From Pelagicoccus albus (GTDB lineage: Bacteria > Verrucomicrobiota > Verrucomicrobiia > Opitutales > Opitutaceae), in NCBI RefSeq assembly GCF_014230145.1, contig NZ_JACHVC010000006.1:372001-436000 (forward strand): a DNA stretch of 64,000 nucleotides, written 5' to 3'. Below the pieces are notes generated by a model. That model saw only the letters and a list, made by a program, of their open reading frames with translations. It searched no databases and was not told where the DNA came from. Positions 1 through 7,634 of this stretch are shown here, piece by piece (positions within the stretch are counted from its first letter, which is position 1; each line of letters starts with the position of its first letter). The position numbers and the translations under genes are program-made.

Positions 1-1019
1 GAAAACTTTCTCAGCTTCACGAGAGCGCTTTGGGCTGCGACTAGGGAGTCGGAGTTGAAGTTGATGGTCTGGCGATAGTGGCCGGAGGTGAGGGCGTAGC
101 GCAGCGTGACCGGGGCGTAGCCTTTGGCCTCGATGTCATCGACCGTATAGAAGTTGTTTAGGCTTTTGGACATCTTGGCATTGTCCACCAAGAGGTGGGC
201 GGCGTGTATCCAATATTTGAAGAATTGCTTGTGCTGGCCGCATGAGCATTCGGACTGAGCAATCTCGTTCTCGTGATGCGGGAAGGTGAGGTCTACACCG
301 CCGGAGTGGATATCGAGGTTGTTGCCCAAATACTTCATCGCCATGGCCGAACATTCGAGGTGCCAACCCGGACGGCCTTCGCCCCAAGGACTATCCCAGT
401 AGACGTCGCCATCGGTCGGCTTACGGCTTTTCCACATGACAAAGTCTGCTGCGGAGTCGCGGGTGTATTCGTCTGAGTCAACCGGGCCCGATTCTTCGGC
501 CTCTACTTCTTCGGAATCGGTCAAGAGTTGGCGTTCCTTGATGCGGGAGAGTTTTCCGTAGTTCTCAAAGGAGGACACGCGGAAATAAACAGAGCCATCT
601 TCCGACGCATAGGCATGGCCACGCTCGATGAGCTGCTCGATCATTTCGATCTGTTCTTGGATGTGGGCGGTCGCTTTCGGCTCTATCTGAGGCGGAAGCA
701 TGTTGAAGCGCCCGCAATCCTTGTGGAAAACGTCGGTCCAATACTCTGTGAATTCGGTCAGCGGTTTCCCTTCTTCGATGGAGCGAGCGATTGTCTTGTC
801 GTCCACATCGGTCAGGTTTCTGACGTGAATGACCTTGTATCCAGCGACTTGCAGCACCCGTCGCATGACGTCCTGGTTTAGGAACGTGCGGAAGTTTCCG
901 ATGTGGGCTTGGGCGTAAACAGTCGGTCCACAACAGTACATGCCTACTACGTTGCCTTTAGTGGGAACGATGGGTTCCGCCTTTCGGGAGAGAGTGTTGT
1001 GGAATGTGACCTCAGTCAT
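1..1019 (-). CDS. cysS: Cysteinyl-tRNA synthetase (3' part outside window)
   Basis: Class I aminoacyl-tRNA synthetase that charges tRNA-Cys in the cytoplasm. About 339 codons from the ATG at 1019 are present; the C-terminal anticodon-binding part lies beyond the left edge. Visible motifs are the N-terminal CCGPTVY Zn/cysteine-site segment, the HIGN form of the HIGH signature near residue 39, GWHLECSAM and FPHHENEIAQSE (further Zn ligands and active-site residues), and KMSKS near residue 285 followed by LNNF. All are typical of bacterial CysRS. It is divergent from hemB. A possible Cys-codon leader and a hairpin lie in its 5' region (1044-1197). The family call is secure. Confidence 0.96.
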   Translation of the reverse strand, partial: MTEVTFHNTLSRKAEPIVPTKGNVVGMYCCGPTVYAQAHIGNFRTFLNQDVMRRVLQVAGYKVIHVRNLTDVDDKTIARSIEEGKPLTEFTEYWTDVFHKDCGRFNMLPPQIEPKATAHIQEQIEMIEQLIERGHAYASEDGSVYFRVSSFENYGKLSRIKERQLLTDSEEVEAEESGPVDSDEYTRDSAADFVMWKSRKPTDGDVYWDSPWGEGRPGWHLECSAMAMKYLGNNLDIHSGGVDLTFPHHENEIAQSECSCGQHKQFFKYWIHAAHLLVDNAKMSKSLNNFYTVDDIEAKGYAPVTLRYALTSGHYRQTINFNSDSLVAAQSALVKLRKF

Positions 1020-1043
1020 GTTGTTGTGCTTTATAACGAAAAT

Positions 1044-1070
1044 GGCCTGGAGAAAAAACTTCGCCAGGCC
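1044..1070 (-). terminator. Hairpin in the cysS 5' leader, possible attenuator
   Basis: Perfect 7-bp GC-rich inverted repeat (GGCCTGG / CCAGGCC) with a 13-nt loop, lying 25 nt upstream of the cysS start. On the cysS strand it is followed by ATTTTCG, a weak U-tract. It could act as the terminator of a Cys-responsive attenuator. On the other strand it would be in the hemB leader, so its direction of action is not certain. Confidence 0.35.
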
Positions 1071-1104
1071 TTCTTGTAGTTGATTTGAAGTAGACGAAAA
1101 GAAA

Positions 1105-1197
1105 CTAGCCGCGGAGTGCGGTAGTCGTGCAGCAACAGGTTACTGTATTGCGGTTTGAGGTGGCTTCTGAATTGCCAGCTGCGGATTGCTTATTCAT
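1105..1197 (-). CDS. Candidate cysS leader peptide with three Cys codons
   Basis: A 30-codon reading frame on the same strand as cysS, ending 85 nt before its start. It has three consecutive cysteine codons (TGT TGC TGC) flanked by threonines, TCCCTTT, ten codons from its stop. Position and codon content fit a leader peptide sensing Cys-tRNA supply in front of cysteinyl-tRNA synthetase. Weaknesses: no strong ribosome binding site is visible; an in-frame ATG at 1218 would give 37 aa; and the frame overlaps the start of divergent hemB, so its promoter would have to lie inside hemB. It could be chance. Confidence 0.4.
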   Translation of the reverse strand: MNKQSAAGNSEATSNRNTVTCCCTTTALRG

Positions 1198-1213
1198 CAC
1201 TTCGCTAAGAAAC

Positions 1214-2245
1214 ATGGAGAGTCCCAATAAGATTGAAAATTTCAAGCTCGATTTGCCTCGTCGCCCAAGGCGCATGCGGCGTACTGCCTCACTCAGAGGA
1301 TTGGCGCAGGAGACCTTTGTCCGCTGTGAGGATTTGATCGCTCCGTTGATCGTTAAGGAATCAGGAGAAAAGGAGCCGGTCGGATCCATGCCAGGGCTGT
1401 TTCGACTGAACCTTGAGGAATTGGTCCGCGAATGCGAGGAGCTTGCGAAACTGGGTATTCCTGCTGTCGCCATTTTTCCCAGTTTGGACCCAAGCCTGAA
1501 GGACGAAAAAGGCACCGAGGCTGGAAATCCCGAGACGCTAGTTTTGCGGGCTGTTCGGGCCATCAAGAAGGCGGTGCCGTCGCTTTCTGTGGTGACTGAT
1601 GTAGCCTTGGATCCCTACACCTCTCATGGACATGACGGTGTCCTCAACGATGAGGGTAGCTACGTGATGAACGACGAAACGGTTGCTCGCCTTTGCGAAA
1701 TGGCTGTTTTGCAGGCGGAAGCCGGGGTCGATATCGTGGCGCCATCGGACATGATGGATGGCCGAATCGGCGCAATTCGGGCCGCGTTGGACGAGGCAGG
1801 ATACATCGATACTGCCATTATGTCCTATTCCGCGAAATTTGCTTCCGCCTACTACGGACCCTTTCGCGAGGCGGTCGGAAGCGCCAAGGCGGCTGGCACG
1901 ACCTTGCTAGGCAAAGAAACCTACCAGATGAATCCCGCCAATCGTCGTGAAGCGATCATGGACGCAATGATGGACGAGGATGAGGGAGCAGATTTTCTGA
2001 TGGTGAAACCCGCTGGAGCCTATCTCGACATTATCCGCGAATTGCGTGACGCATCTCAGGTGACTCTAGCGGCTTACCAAGTCTCTGGGGAATACGCTCA
2101 GATCCATGCGGCGGCCAAACTTGGCTGGTTGGATTACGAGAAGACTCGTGACGAATCATTGCTCGCGATTAAGAGAGCAGGGGCGGATGTGATCCTGACG
2201 TATTTCGCGAAGGAAATCGCTCAGAAGCTGCGCGACCGAGGATGA
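1214..2245 (+). CDS. hemB: Delta-aminolevulinic acid dehydratase (porphobilinogen synthase)
   Basis: Condenses two 5-aminolevulinate molecules to porphobilinogen in haem and other tetrapyrrole synthesis. The call rests on full family length (343 aa from the ATG at 1214) and both Schiff-base lysine motifs, SYSAKFASAYYGPF and MVKPAGAYLD. The metal-site segment reads DVALDPYTSHGHDG. The cysteines of Zn-dependent enzymes are replaced by Ala/Asp, as in the Mg-dependent type known from Pseudomonas and plants. The frame is open from a GTG at 1127, but the extra 29 residues do not look like the family, so the ATG is preferred. Followed by a hairpin terminator at 2309-2336. Confidence 0.96.
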   Translation: MESPNKIENFKLDLPRRPRRMRRTASLRGLAQETFVRCEDLIAPLIVKESGEKEPVGSMPGLFRLNLEELVRECEELAKLGIPAVAIFPSLDPSLKDEKGTEAGNPETLVLRAVRAIKKAVPSLSVVTDVALDPYTSHGHDGVLNDEGSYVMNDETVARLCEMAVLQAEAGVDIVAPSDMMDGRIGAIRAALDEAGYIDTAIMSYSAKFASAYYGPFREAVGSAKAAGTTLLGKETYQMNPANRREAIMDAMMDEDEGADFLMVKPAGAYLDIIRELRDASQVTLAAYQVSGEYAQIHAAAKLGWLDYEKTRDESLLAIKRAGADVILTYFAKEIAQKLRDRG

Positions 2246-2308
2246 GAGACAGCTGATTAAGGATGTACTGCCCTATGTGGGCGTGCCCAATCTTCCATTT
2301 TTAAAGAA

Positions 2309-2336
2309 AAAGCCCGCTTCTAAGGAAGCGGGCTTT
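2309..2336. terminator. Bidirectional terminator between hemB and the acidic-tail gene
   Basis: A 12-bp stem (AAAGCCCGCTTC / GAAGCGGGCTTT) with TAAG loop between two convergent genes. T-rich flanks occur on both sides, so it can serve both directions. Confidence 0.85.
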
Positions 2337-2351
2337 GTATTGGGAAATTGA

Positions 2352-3098
2352 TTACTTTTCTTCGTCTTCGCTGAAGTCGCTGTCTTCACCATCGTCAGGC
2401 GGTGGGCCTTCGTAGGTGTCGTCAGAATCGTCGTCATCGTCCTCTTCCTCGTCCCACTTCAGGCTCTCGTCCTTGGAGATTTGGGAGGTGTCCTCTTCCT
2501 CAATTTCGGGGAGGTCTTCGAAGTCTTCCTCTTCGGACTTGTCCGAATCGTCGTCGTCAAGTTCCCATCCGGCGGGCACGTAGTCTAGGATGTTGGTGAC
2601 TTCGTGGAAAAGGTGGACAGCTTTGCCTTCGATAAAGTTGTTATTCTCTTCTTCGCGGATATCGTCCTCCACTTCATCGATGGTGAGCTTCTGCTCGAAG
2701 TCGATGAGGTCGTTGAGCATGTTTACTCGGACCTTTGTGATGTGGTTGATGAAGTCAGCGTACGGGCTGTTTTCGTCGTCAATGACATTTGGCAGACCAA
2801 ACAGTGGCTCTTCTGCGTCTGCAAAGCTCTCCTGCGAACGGGTCAGGCGAATGAGTCCGTCGCCAAGATTGCGTTGGATTCGGAAGGGAATGAAGGCTGA
2901 GTCAAAAAGGTCTTGGTCGAGCTTGTACTCTTGCAAGGGCTCCATGAGGTCGAGGATGTGCGAAATCTGGCGCGGATCTACGATACTCAGGCCGTCGACA
3001 TCCCAATGCACGTCGTCGCTTACCTCCATTACCCACCAGTTCGTGTCCTCCCCGAGACGAACTGTGCACCACTCTAGTTGTTTTCCTGCTCTTGGCAT
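2352..3098 (-). CDS. Unrecognised protein with very acidic C-terminal tail
   Basis: A 248-aa protein without signal peptide or membrane segment. Residues 1-170 look globular, with an N-terminal section rich in Trp (EWCTVRLGEDTNWWVMEV) and a central helical part. From about residue 178 to the end the sequence is almost entirely Asp, Glu and Ser (DDDDSD, SEEEDFED, EEEDDDDDSDD), probably disordered. I do not recognise the family. Such tails occur in proteins that mimic nucleic acid or bind basic partners, but function is unknown. It stands alone between a convergent hemB with shared terminator and divergent pyrD. The start is the only good ATG. Confidence 0.8.
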   Translation of the reverse strand: MPRAGKQLEWCTVRLGEDTNWWVMEVSDDVHWDVDGLSIVDPRQISHILDLMEPLQEYKLDQDLFDSAFIPFRIQRNLGDGLIRLTRSQESFADAEEPLFGLPNVIDDENSPYADFINHITKVRVNMLNDLIDFEQKLTIDEVEDDIREEENNNFIEGKAVHLFHEVTNILDYVPAGWELDDDDSDKSEEEDFEDLPEIEEEDTSQISKDESLKWDEEEDDDDDSDDTYEGPPPDDGEDSDFSEDEEK

Positions 3099-3337
3099 AT
3101 TTTACGAATTACGGTTATGCAAAAAGGTCCCGAAGCTACTAAGTCAATCAATGAAAGGCTAAAAACGACGAAATGTTGTCGCGGCTTTAAGTCATTTTTG
3201 AAGAGAGTATTCCTTACGCATTGCAAGTGGAAATTGATTCAATGTTTTGCTGGCATCCCTCAGTTGTGCAGTAACTAGGCAAAACGTGTGGTTTTTGATT
3301 TCCAATATCAGCTATATTGCATTCTTGTAGCGCCAGC

Positions 3338-4402
3338 ATGGGCGCCGTGTACAAGAACCTACTTAAACCGCTTTTTTTCAAGCTTGATCCCGAAAGGGCT
3401 CACGAAGTGACTGTTGACGCTCTTCGAGTGATGCGATCAGTACCGGGACTGGTAAGGCTCCTCAGCAGTTTTAATCAATTGCCGGCTTCTTCGAAACCAG
3501 TGGAGGCTTTTGGGGTGAAATTTCCGAATCGCATCGGTCTAGCCGCCGGATTTGATAAAAATGCGGTGTGTTGGGAGGCGTTCGAGGCCTTTGGGTTTGG
3601 GCATGTGGAAATTGGCACCGTTACCCGGAAGGCTCAGCCCGGTAATCCTAAGCCAAGGTTATTTCGTTATCCAGAGCATGATGCCGTGCTCAACCGGATG
3701 GGGTTCAATAACCATGGAGCCCAAGCCTTAGCCGCAAGGCTGGAAAATCAGCCTGGACCATCGCAGAGACACATTCCACTCGGCGTCAACATTGGTAAGT
3801 CCAAGGTTACCCCATTAGACGAAGCTGTGGAAGATTACCTCGGTTCGTTCGGACTTTTAGCCGATTACGCGGATTATGTCGTAATCAATGTAAGCAGTCC
3901 GAACACACCGGATCTCCGTAAACTGCAGGAAGAGTCTCGGTTGAGGGAGCTTTTGTCGGAACTCGTGTCGGCGAATAGTTCGCGTGAGTCAGCCCTAGCA
4001 GGGAGCAGAAAACCGATACTTCTTAAGATAGCTCCAGATCTTTCTGAAGGGCAAGTTGACGACATTCTACAGATCTTGTTCGATCTGGAATTAGATGGTA
4101 TCATCGCCACGAATACAACCATGGCTCGCGATGGTGTATTCAAAAATGTCAACCAAGCTGGAGGCCTTAGCGGAAGGCCAATCTGCAAGATGTCGACTGA
4201 TATGATCGCTTACATTTCCAAAGCGACAGAGGGCAAGCTTCCAATCATCGGAGTAGGGGGTATCACGGACCCGGATACGGCTGCTGAAAAGCTGGATGCT
4301 GGAGCTACCTTGGTGCAAGTTTACTCCGGCATGATTTTCGAAGGGCCATTTATCGGCAAGAGAGTCGCTCGCCATTTGGCCAAGGTCGCCAACGATATCT
4401 GA
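3338..4402 (+). CDS. pyrD: Dihydroorotate dehydrogenase, class 2 (quinone-linked)
   Basis: Oxidises dihydroorotate to orotate in pyrimidine synthesis, passing electrons to quinone at the inner membrane. The 354-aa protein has the N-terminal membrane-associating helices of class 2 (MGAVYKNLLKPLFFKLDPERAH). It also has the FMN barrel motifs GLAAGFDKNA, NRMGFNN and GVNIGKSK. The catalytic serine lies in NVSSPNTPDLRKLQ, and the phosphate-binding end is GVGGI...GATLVQVYSG. An in-frame TTG at 3317 would add seven residues; ATG 3338 is preferred because the class 2 N-terminus begins there. No other pyr genes are adjacent. Confidence 0.95.
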   Translation: MGAVYKNLLKPLFFKLDPERAHEVTVDALRVMRSVPGLVRLLSSFNQLPASSKPVEAFGVKFPNRIGLAAGFDKNAVCWEAFEAFGFGHVEIGTVTRKAQPGNPKPRLFRYPEHDAVLNRMGFNNHGAQALAARLENQPGPSQRHIPLGVNIGKSKVTPLDEAVEDYLGSFGLLADYADYVVINVSSPNTPDLRKLQEESRLRELLSELVSANSSRESALAGSRKPILLKIAPDLSEGQVDDILQILFDLELDGIIATNTTMARDGVFKNVNQAGGLSGRPICKMSTDMIAYISKATEGKLPIIGVGGITDPDTAAEKLDAGATLVQVYSGMIFEGPFIGKRVARHLAKVANDI

Positions 4403-4455
4403 TTTACCTAGGGTCGCTAGATCGCTGCACTCGTAGCCTATTTTATAGAATAAAA

Positions 4456-4485
4456 AAGTTGCCAACACGAAGTGTATGGCGACTT
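4456..4485 (-). terminator. dapF terminator
   Basis: On the minus strand, a stem of about 13 pairs (AAGTCGCCA...TGGCAACTT, one bulge and one G-U pair) with TTC loop is followed by TTTTTTAT. It lies 25 nt beyond the dapF stop, between convergent pyrD and dapF. Confidence 0.75.
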
Positions 4486-4509
4486 GGGCTTCTGCGAGTT
4501 GGCTGATCT

Positions 4510-5322
4510 TTAAATCTCTACCGTCCCGGTGAAAACGTTCTTGGCAGGGCCTGTTAGGGTAACGTTGTTCACGGTTTCGCCATCGCGATCGAAGTCAATG
4601 GTCAGGATATCTCCGCCAGCAACTAGCAAGGAAACGGGTGCTTCAGCTAAGCCCTTGAGCGTTGCCGCGATAGCGACCGCGGTTACGCCGGTGCCGCAAG
4701 CCAAGGTTTCGTCTTCGACTCCTCGCTCGTAGGTGCGAACTTTAATGATTCCGTCATCTTGGACCTGGGCAAAGTTAGCGTTTGTTCCTTTGGGTTCGAA
4801 ATCTTGATGGTAACGCACGGAGCTGCCGAGAGGCTTGATATCGATAGCATCCACGTCGTCGACGAAAGCGACTACGTGTTCAACGCCGGTATTCATGAAC
4901 TGATATTCGAAGGAACCGTGTGGAGTTACCAAGGTTTTATCTCTACGCAGGTCGTGCATCGGTGTTAGCTTGATGGTGAATTGACCATCCTTAGCGGTGG
5001 CGGTCATAGGACCGGCGTCTGTTTTGAAAGAGATTCCGTTTTCTCCTCCGAGACCGTTTTGCAAGGCGAAGGAAGTGAAACAGCGAGCGCCGTTTCCGCA
5101 CATATCGACGCGTCCACCGTCCGAGTTGTAATATACCATAGTGGCCTCGGTTTTTTCCCCATCTCCTGGATTCAGAAGAATGAGTCCATCTGCTCCGATT
5201 CCGAACCTACGATCGCACAATTGAGCGACTTGCTCGGAAGCCAGCTCGATTTTTCCATCGAGATTTTCGATCATTACGAAGTCGTTCCCGGCTCCGTGCA
5301 TCTTTGTGAAATTGATTTCCAT
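4510..5322 (-). CDS. dapF: Diaminopimelate epimerase
   Basis: Interconverts LL- and meso-diaminopimelate for lysine and peptidoglycan synthesis. The 270-aa protein starts MEINFTKMHGAGNDF, the family N-terminus, so ATG 5322 is chosen over an upstream in-frame Met 28 codons earlier. Both catalytic cysteines are present in their motifs, DMCGNGARC and LACGTGVTA. RFGIGADGL and the NFAQV/RTYERGVEDET segments also match. The gene follows the 5431-6558 gene on the same strand after about 108 nt, so co-transcription is possible, and ends at a hairpin terminator. Confidence 0.95.
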   Translation of the reverse strand: MEINFTKMHGAGNDFVMIENLDGKIELASEQVAQLCDRRFGIGADGLILLNPGDGEKTEATMVYYNSDGGRVDMCGNGARCFTSFALQNGLGGENGISFKTDAGPMTATAKDGQFTIKLTPMHDLRRDKTLVTPHGSFEYQFMNTGVEHVVAFVDDVDAIDIKPLGSSVRYHQDFEPKGTNANFAQVQDDGIIKVRTYERGVEDETLACGTGVTAVAIAATLKGLAEAPVSLLVAGGDILTIDFDRDGETVNNVTLTGPAKNVFTGTVEI

Positions 5323-5430
5323 GGTGAAATTTGTTGGGCCCTGAGATGGCACGGCTCGTCGAAATTGCAACGATTCGTTGCGAGCGGTGAAGGGTATGCC
5401 TTCCAACGCCTACCGATGAAATGGCCTATC

Positions 5431-6558
5431 CTAGGACTGACGGTAGTTGTGCATCAGGTCGATCACTGCCTCTCGCAAACTGAACAGCTCTTTGCGGATT
5501 TCCTGAGTCCAGCGGTGCTCCTCTGGGTCGAGTGAAATGCAGGCCTCGATGGTAGCGATGGTCAAGTGAAGCAGATGGAGAGAGCGTTTCAGGGTAGCGA
5601 CGACGAATCCCGGCTCAGAAGGAACTCCCTCTGCAACTTCCTCAAGGGCGGCAATGAGTTTGCTCACGGTCATTTGAGCGTGCCAAATGAGCTGGTTCCA
5701 AGGATTTGCCCCGTCTTCGGTTATCAGCTTCCGCGACTCCGCTTCGTAGTACAGACGAGATGTTATATCCATCATCGAAGTGATCAAGGGATGATTGGGA
5801 ATGTATTCAGATTCCGGATCTCGGTCGTCATCTCGTTGGTCTAGATCCCAATCGTCGATAAACTCTTCGGTGACATCCATGGACTCGATTTCCCACCCCA
5901 TCGCTTGAGCGATGATTTCCTCACATTGGGGATCATTCTCGTACTTTTCGAAGAGTTCGAGCAGCATGTCTGAGCGGGCATCCGTTTTTTGAAGATAGGC
6001 TTCCCATTGGAACTCGTCCATTTCCTCTTCGGAAGGAGCTTCCCGTTGTTCGGCTGGATTGAGGGCACGGGATAGTTCGTCCATGAACTTGAACATGGCT
6101 TGCTTGTTCGCCTCCTGTTGCTCTTTTTCCGCAGCCTCTGAAAGACTCCATTTGGGAAGGCTTACTTTCCAGGAGAAGTCGACTGACTCGATTAGCACCC
6201 GCCCGTTTGATTCGCTGAACCATTCCAAGTAGAGGCAGTTGGAAAGTGAGTAGACCGGTCCTTCTTCTGAGTCGGAAAGCGTTGGCTCCGAATCGTTTAT
6301 GATTTTGACTTTTTTGGAAGCCGTCATGTCGCCGACCGTTCCTTCCTGGAAGATATCGAATCCGGAATAATCTCCCTCTACGGGATCAGGATTTTTAAAT
6401 TCGAGGCGAGCCCCTGCTAGGTCTCTGTAACAATTTCCTCGAAGATTCAGCTCGATGGGTTGGTTAAGTCCCTTGAGCCACACCGTCCCGACTACACGAC
6501 CCGGTACAATGTTTTGAATGAGACCTCTAACTACGTACTTATCTATTCGCCAAGCCAT
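5431..6558 (-). CDS. Unrecognised conserved-type protein, 375 aa
   Basis: A soluble-looking protein with no signal peptide. Residues 1-130 are predicted beta-rich (an MAWRIDKYVVRG start; WLKGLNQPIELNLRGNCYRDLAGARLEF resembles a small barrel). Residues 135-250 are helical and strongly acidic with several Trp and Met. Residues 265-375 look like a helical bundle resembling a hemerythrin/TPR-like array (LIWHAQMTVSKLIAALEEVAE, LHLLHLTIATIEACISL). I do not recognise the family and assign no function. It lies upstream of dapF on the same strand and is divergent from the AEC transporter gene. Confidence 0.75.
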   Translation of the reverse strand: MAWRIDKYVVRGLIQNIVPGRVVGTVWLKGLNQPIELNLRGNCYRDLAGARLEFKNPDPVEGDYSGFDIFQEGTVGDMTASKKVKIINDSEPTLSDSEEGPVYSLSNCLYLEWFSESNGRVLIESVDFSWKVSLPKWSLSEAAEKEQQEANKQAMFKFMDELSRALNPAEQREAPSEEEMDEFQWEAYLQKTDARSDMLLELFEKYENDPQCEEIIAQAMGWEIESMDVTEEFIDDWDLDQRDDDRDPESEYIPNHPLITSMMDITSRLYYEAESRKLITEDGANPWNQLIWHAQMTVSKLIAALEEVAEGVPSEPGFVVATLKRSLHLLHLTIATIEACISLDPEEHRWTQEIRKELFSLREAVIDLMHNYRQS

Positions 6559-6674
6559 TAACTGGTGCCGAATTTCCTAGGAGAGCTAGTGCTTGTCAAT
6601 ATCATGGATTCCCTTGCTCGCTAAGGGTTGCCTTGACGGTCGGGGGTGGATCGCCCAATTGGAGGAAGTCTGCC

Positions 6675-7628
6675 ATGTCCGAATATTTGACCATTCTGAA
6701 ATTGATCCTTCCCGTTTTTGCCACTCTAGCCGTGGGCTCATTCATGAGGTGGCGGGACTGGATGAATCCAGTCGTCGAAAAAGGGGTGGTACTGATGGTG
6801 GTGAAGGTACTCTATCCCTGTTTGATTTTGAGGGCTATGCTGCAGGCTGATTCTTTCAGAGGCAGCTCTGGGGCGGTTTGGGCGCCAATTGTAGGCTTTG
6901 GAACGGTGGTTCTCGGTTTTGTGGTATCCCGATGGCTGGGGAAACTAGTGGGAATAAAGAAGGGGAATGGCCTTCGCACTTTTGCTTTCGCCACCGGCAT
7001 CTACAACTACGGATATCTGCCTATTCCACTCATGCAGGATTTGTTTGGAGCGAATGAGCTAGCAGTCCTGTTTATTCACAATGTGGGAATCGAAACTGCG
7101 ATCTGGACGGTAGGAGTCTCTTTCTTGGCTGGAGGTTCCTGGCAGGACGGCATCAAGAAGATCTTCAATCCCATGGTTTTCGCTCTGCTCCTCGGTCTTG
7201 CCCTCAATATTTCCGGGTGGGGGAGTGAACTACCGAGCCCTGTGACGAGCAGCATTTCCATGTTAGCTGGCTGCGCTATCCCATTGGGACTCATGGCGAT
7301 AGGGTCCAACCTTTTTGATCATATCAAAGAGGGAGAGAAGTTATGGGGAGCGAGAGAAAGTCTTCTTTCTGTATTCTTGCGTTTGGGCCTGCTTCCGATT
7401 GCAGGCTTGTTGATCGCGGTTTTCTTCCCTCTGGATATCGAGCTAAAGCGAGTGCTCGTTTTCCAAGCCGCGATGCCGGCGGGGATCATGCCTATCGTTC
7501 TCGCTAAACACTACGGTGGTCAACCGATTGTAGCAGTGAGAGTGGTCTTCGCCACCACGGCGATTGGTTTCGTGACCATGCCGCTGTGGATTCACTTCGG
7601 TCTACAGCTAATCGGGGGGGAAACCTGA
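6675..7628 (+). CDS. AEC-family (auxin efflux carrier-like) transporter
   Basis: Inner-membrane carrier with about ten hydrophobic helices over 317 aa, of the AEC/malonate-transporter family. Family features are the N-terminal LKLILPVFATLAVGSFMRWRDWM helix pair, the FAFATGIYNYGYLPIPLM segment in the middle, and the C-terminal QAAMPAGIMPIVLAKHYGG motif. Substrate cannot be told from sequence; members move malate, malonate, amino acids or other small anions. The ATG at 6675 is chosen because a strong GGAGGAAG ribosome binding site sits six bases upstream. It is convergent with the hybrid kinase, leaving only six bases between stops. Confidence 0.88.
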   Translation: MSEYLTILKLILPVFATLAVGSFMRWRDWMNPVVEKGVVLMVVKVLYPCLILRAMLQADSFRGSSGAVWAPIVGFGTVVLGFVVSRWLGKLVGIKKGNGLRTFAFATGIYNYGYLPIPLMQDLFGANELAVLFIHNVGIETAIWTVGVSFLAGGSWQDGIKKIFNPMVFALLLGLALNISGWGSELPSPVTSSISMLAGCAIPLGLMAIGSNLFDHIKEGEKLWGARESLLSVFLRLGLLPIAGLLIAVFFPLDIELKRVLVFQAAMPAGIMPIVLAKHYGGQPIVAVRVVFATTAIGFVTMPLWIHFGLQLIGGET

Positions 7629-7634
7629 AATGAC

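Noticed and set aside
1105-1566. 153-aa open frame antisense to hemB
   Set aside because: Most of it is antisense to the well-supported hemB gene. Only its last 30 codons, outside hemB and rich in Cys codons, are considered as a leader.
2590-3162. 190-aa open frame opposite the acidic-tail gene
   Set aside because: Low-complexity Ser/Arg-rich translation typical of the antisense of an acidic gene; the minus frame has better composition and a terminator.
3078-3278. 66-aa plus-strand frame between the acidic-tail gene and pyrD
   Set aside because: No ribosome binding site or family resemblance; overlaps the acidic-tail gene start and the pyrD promoter region.
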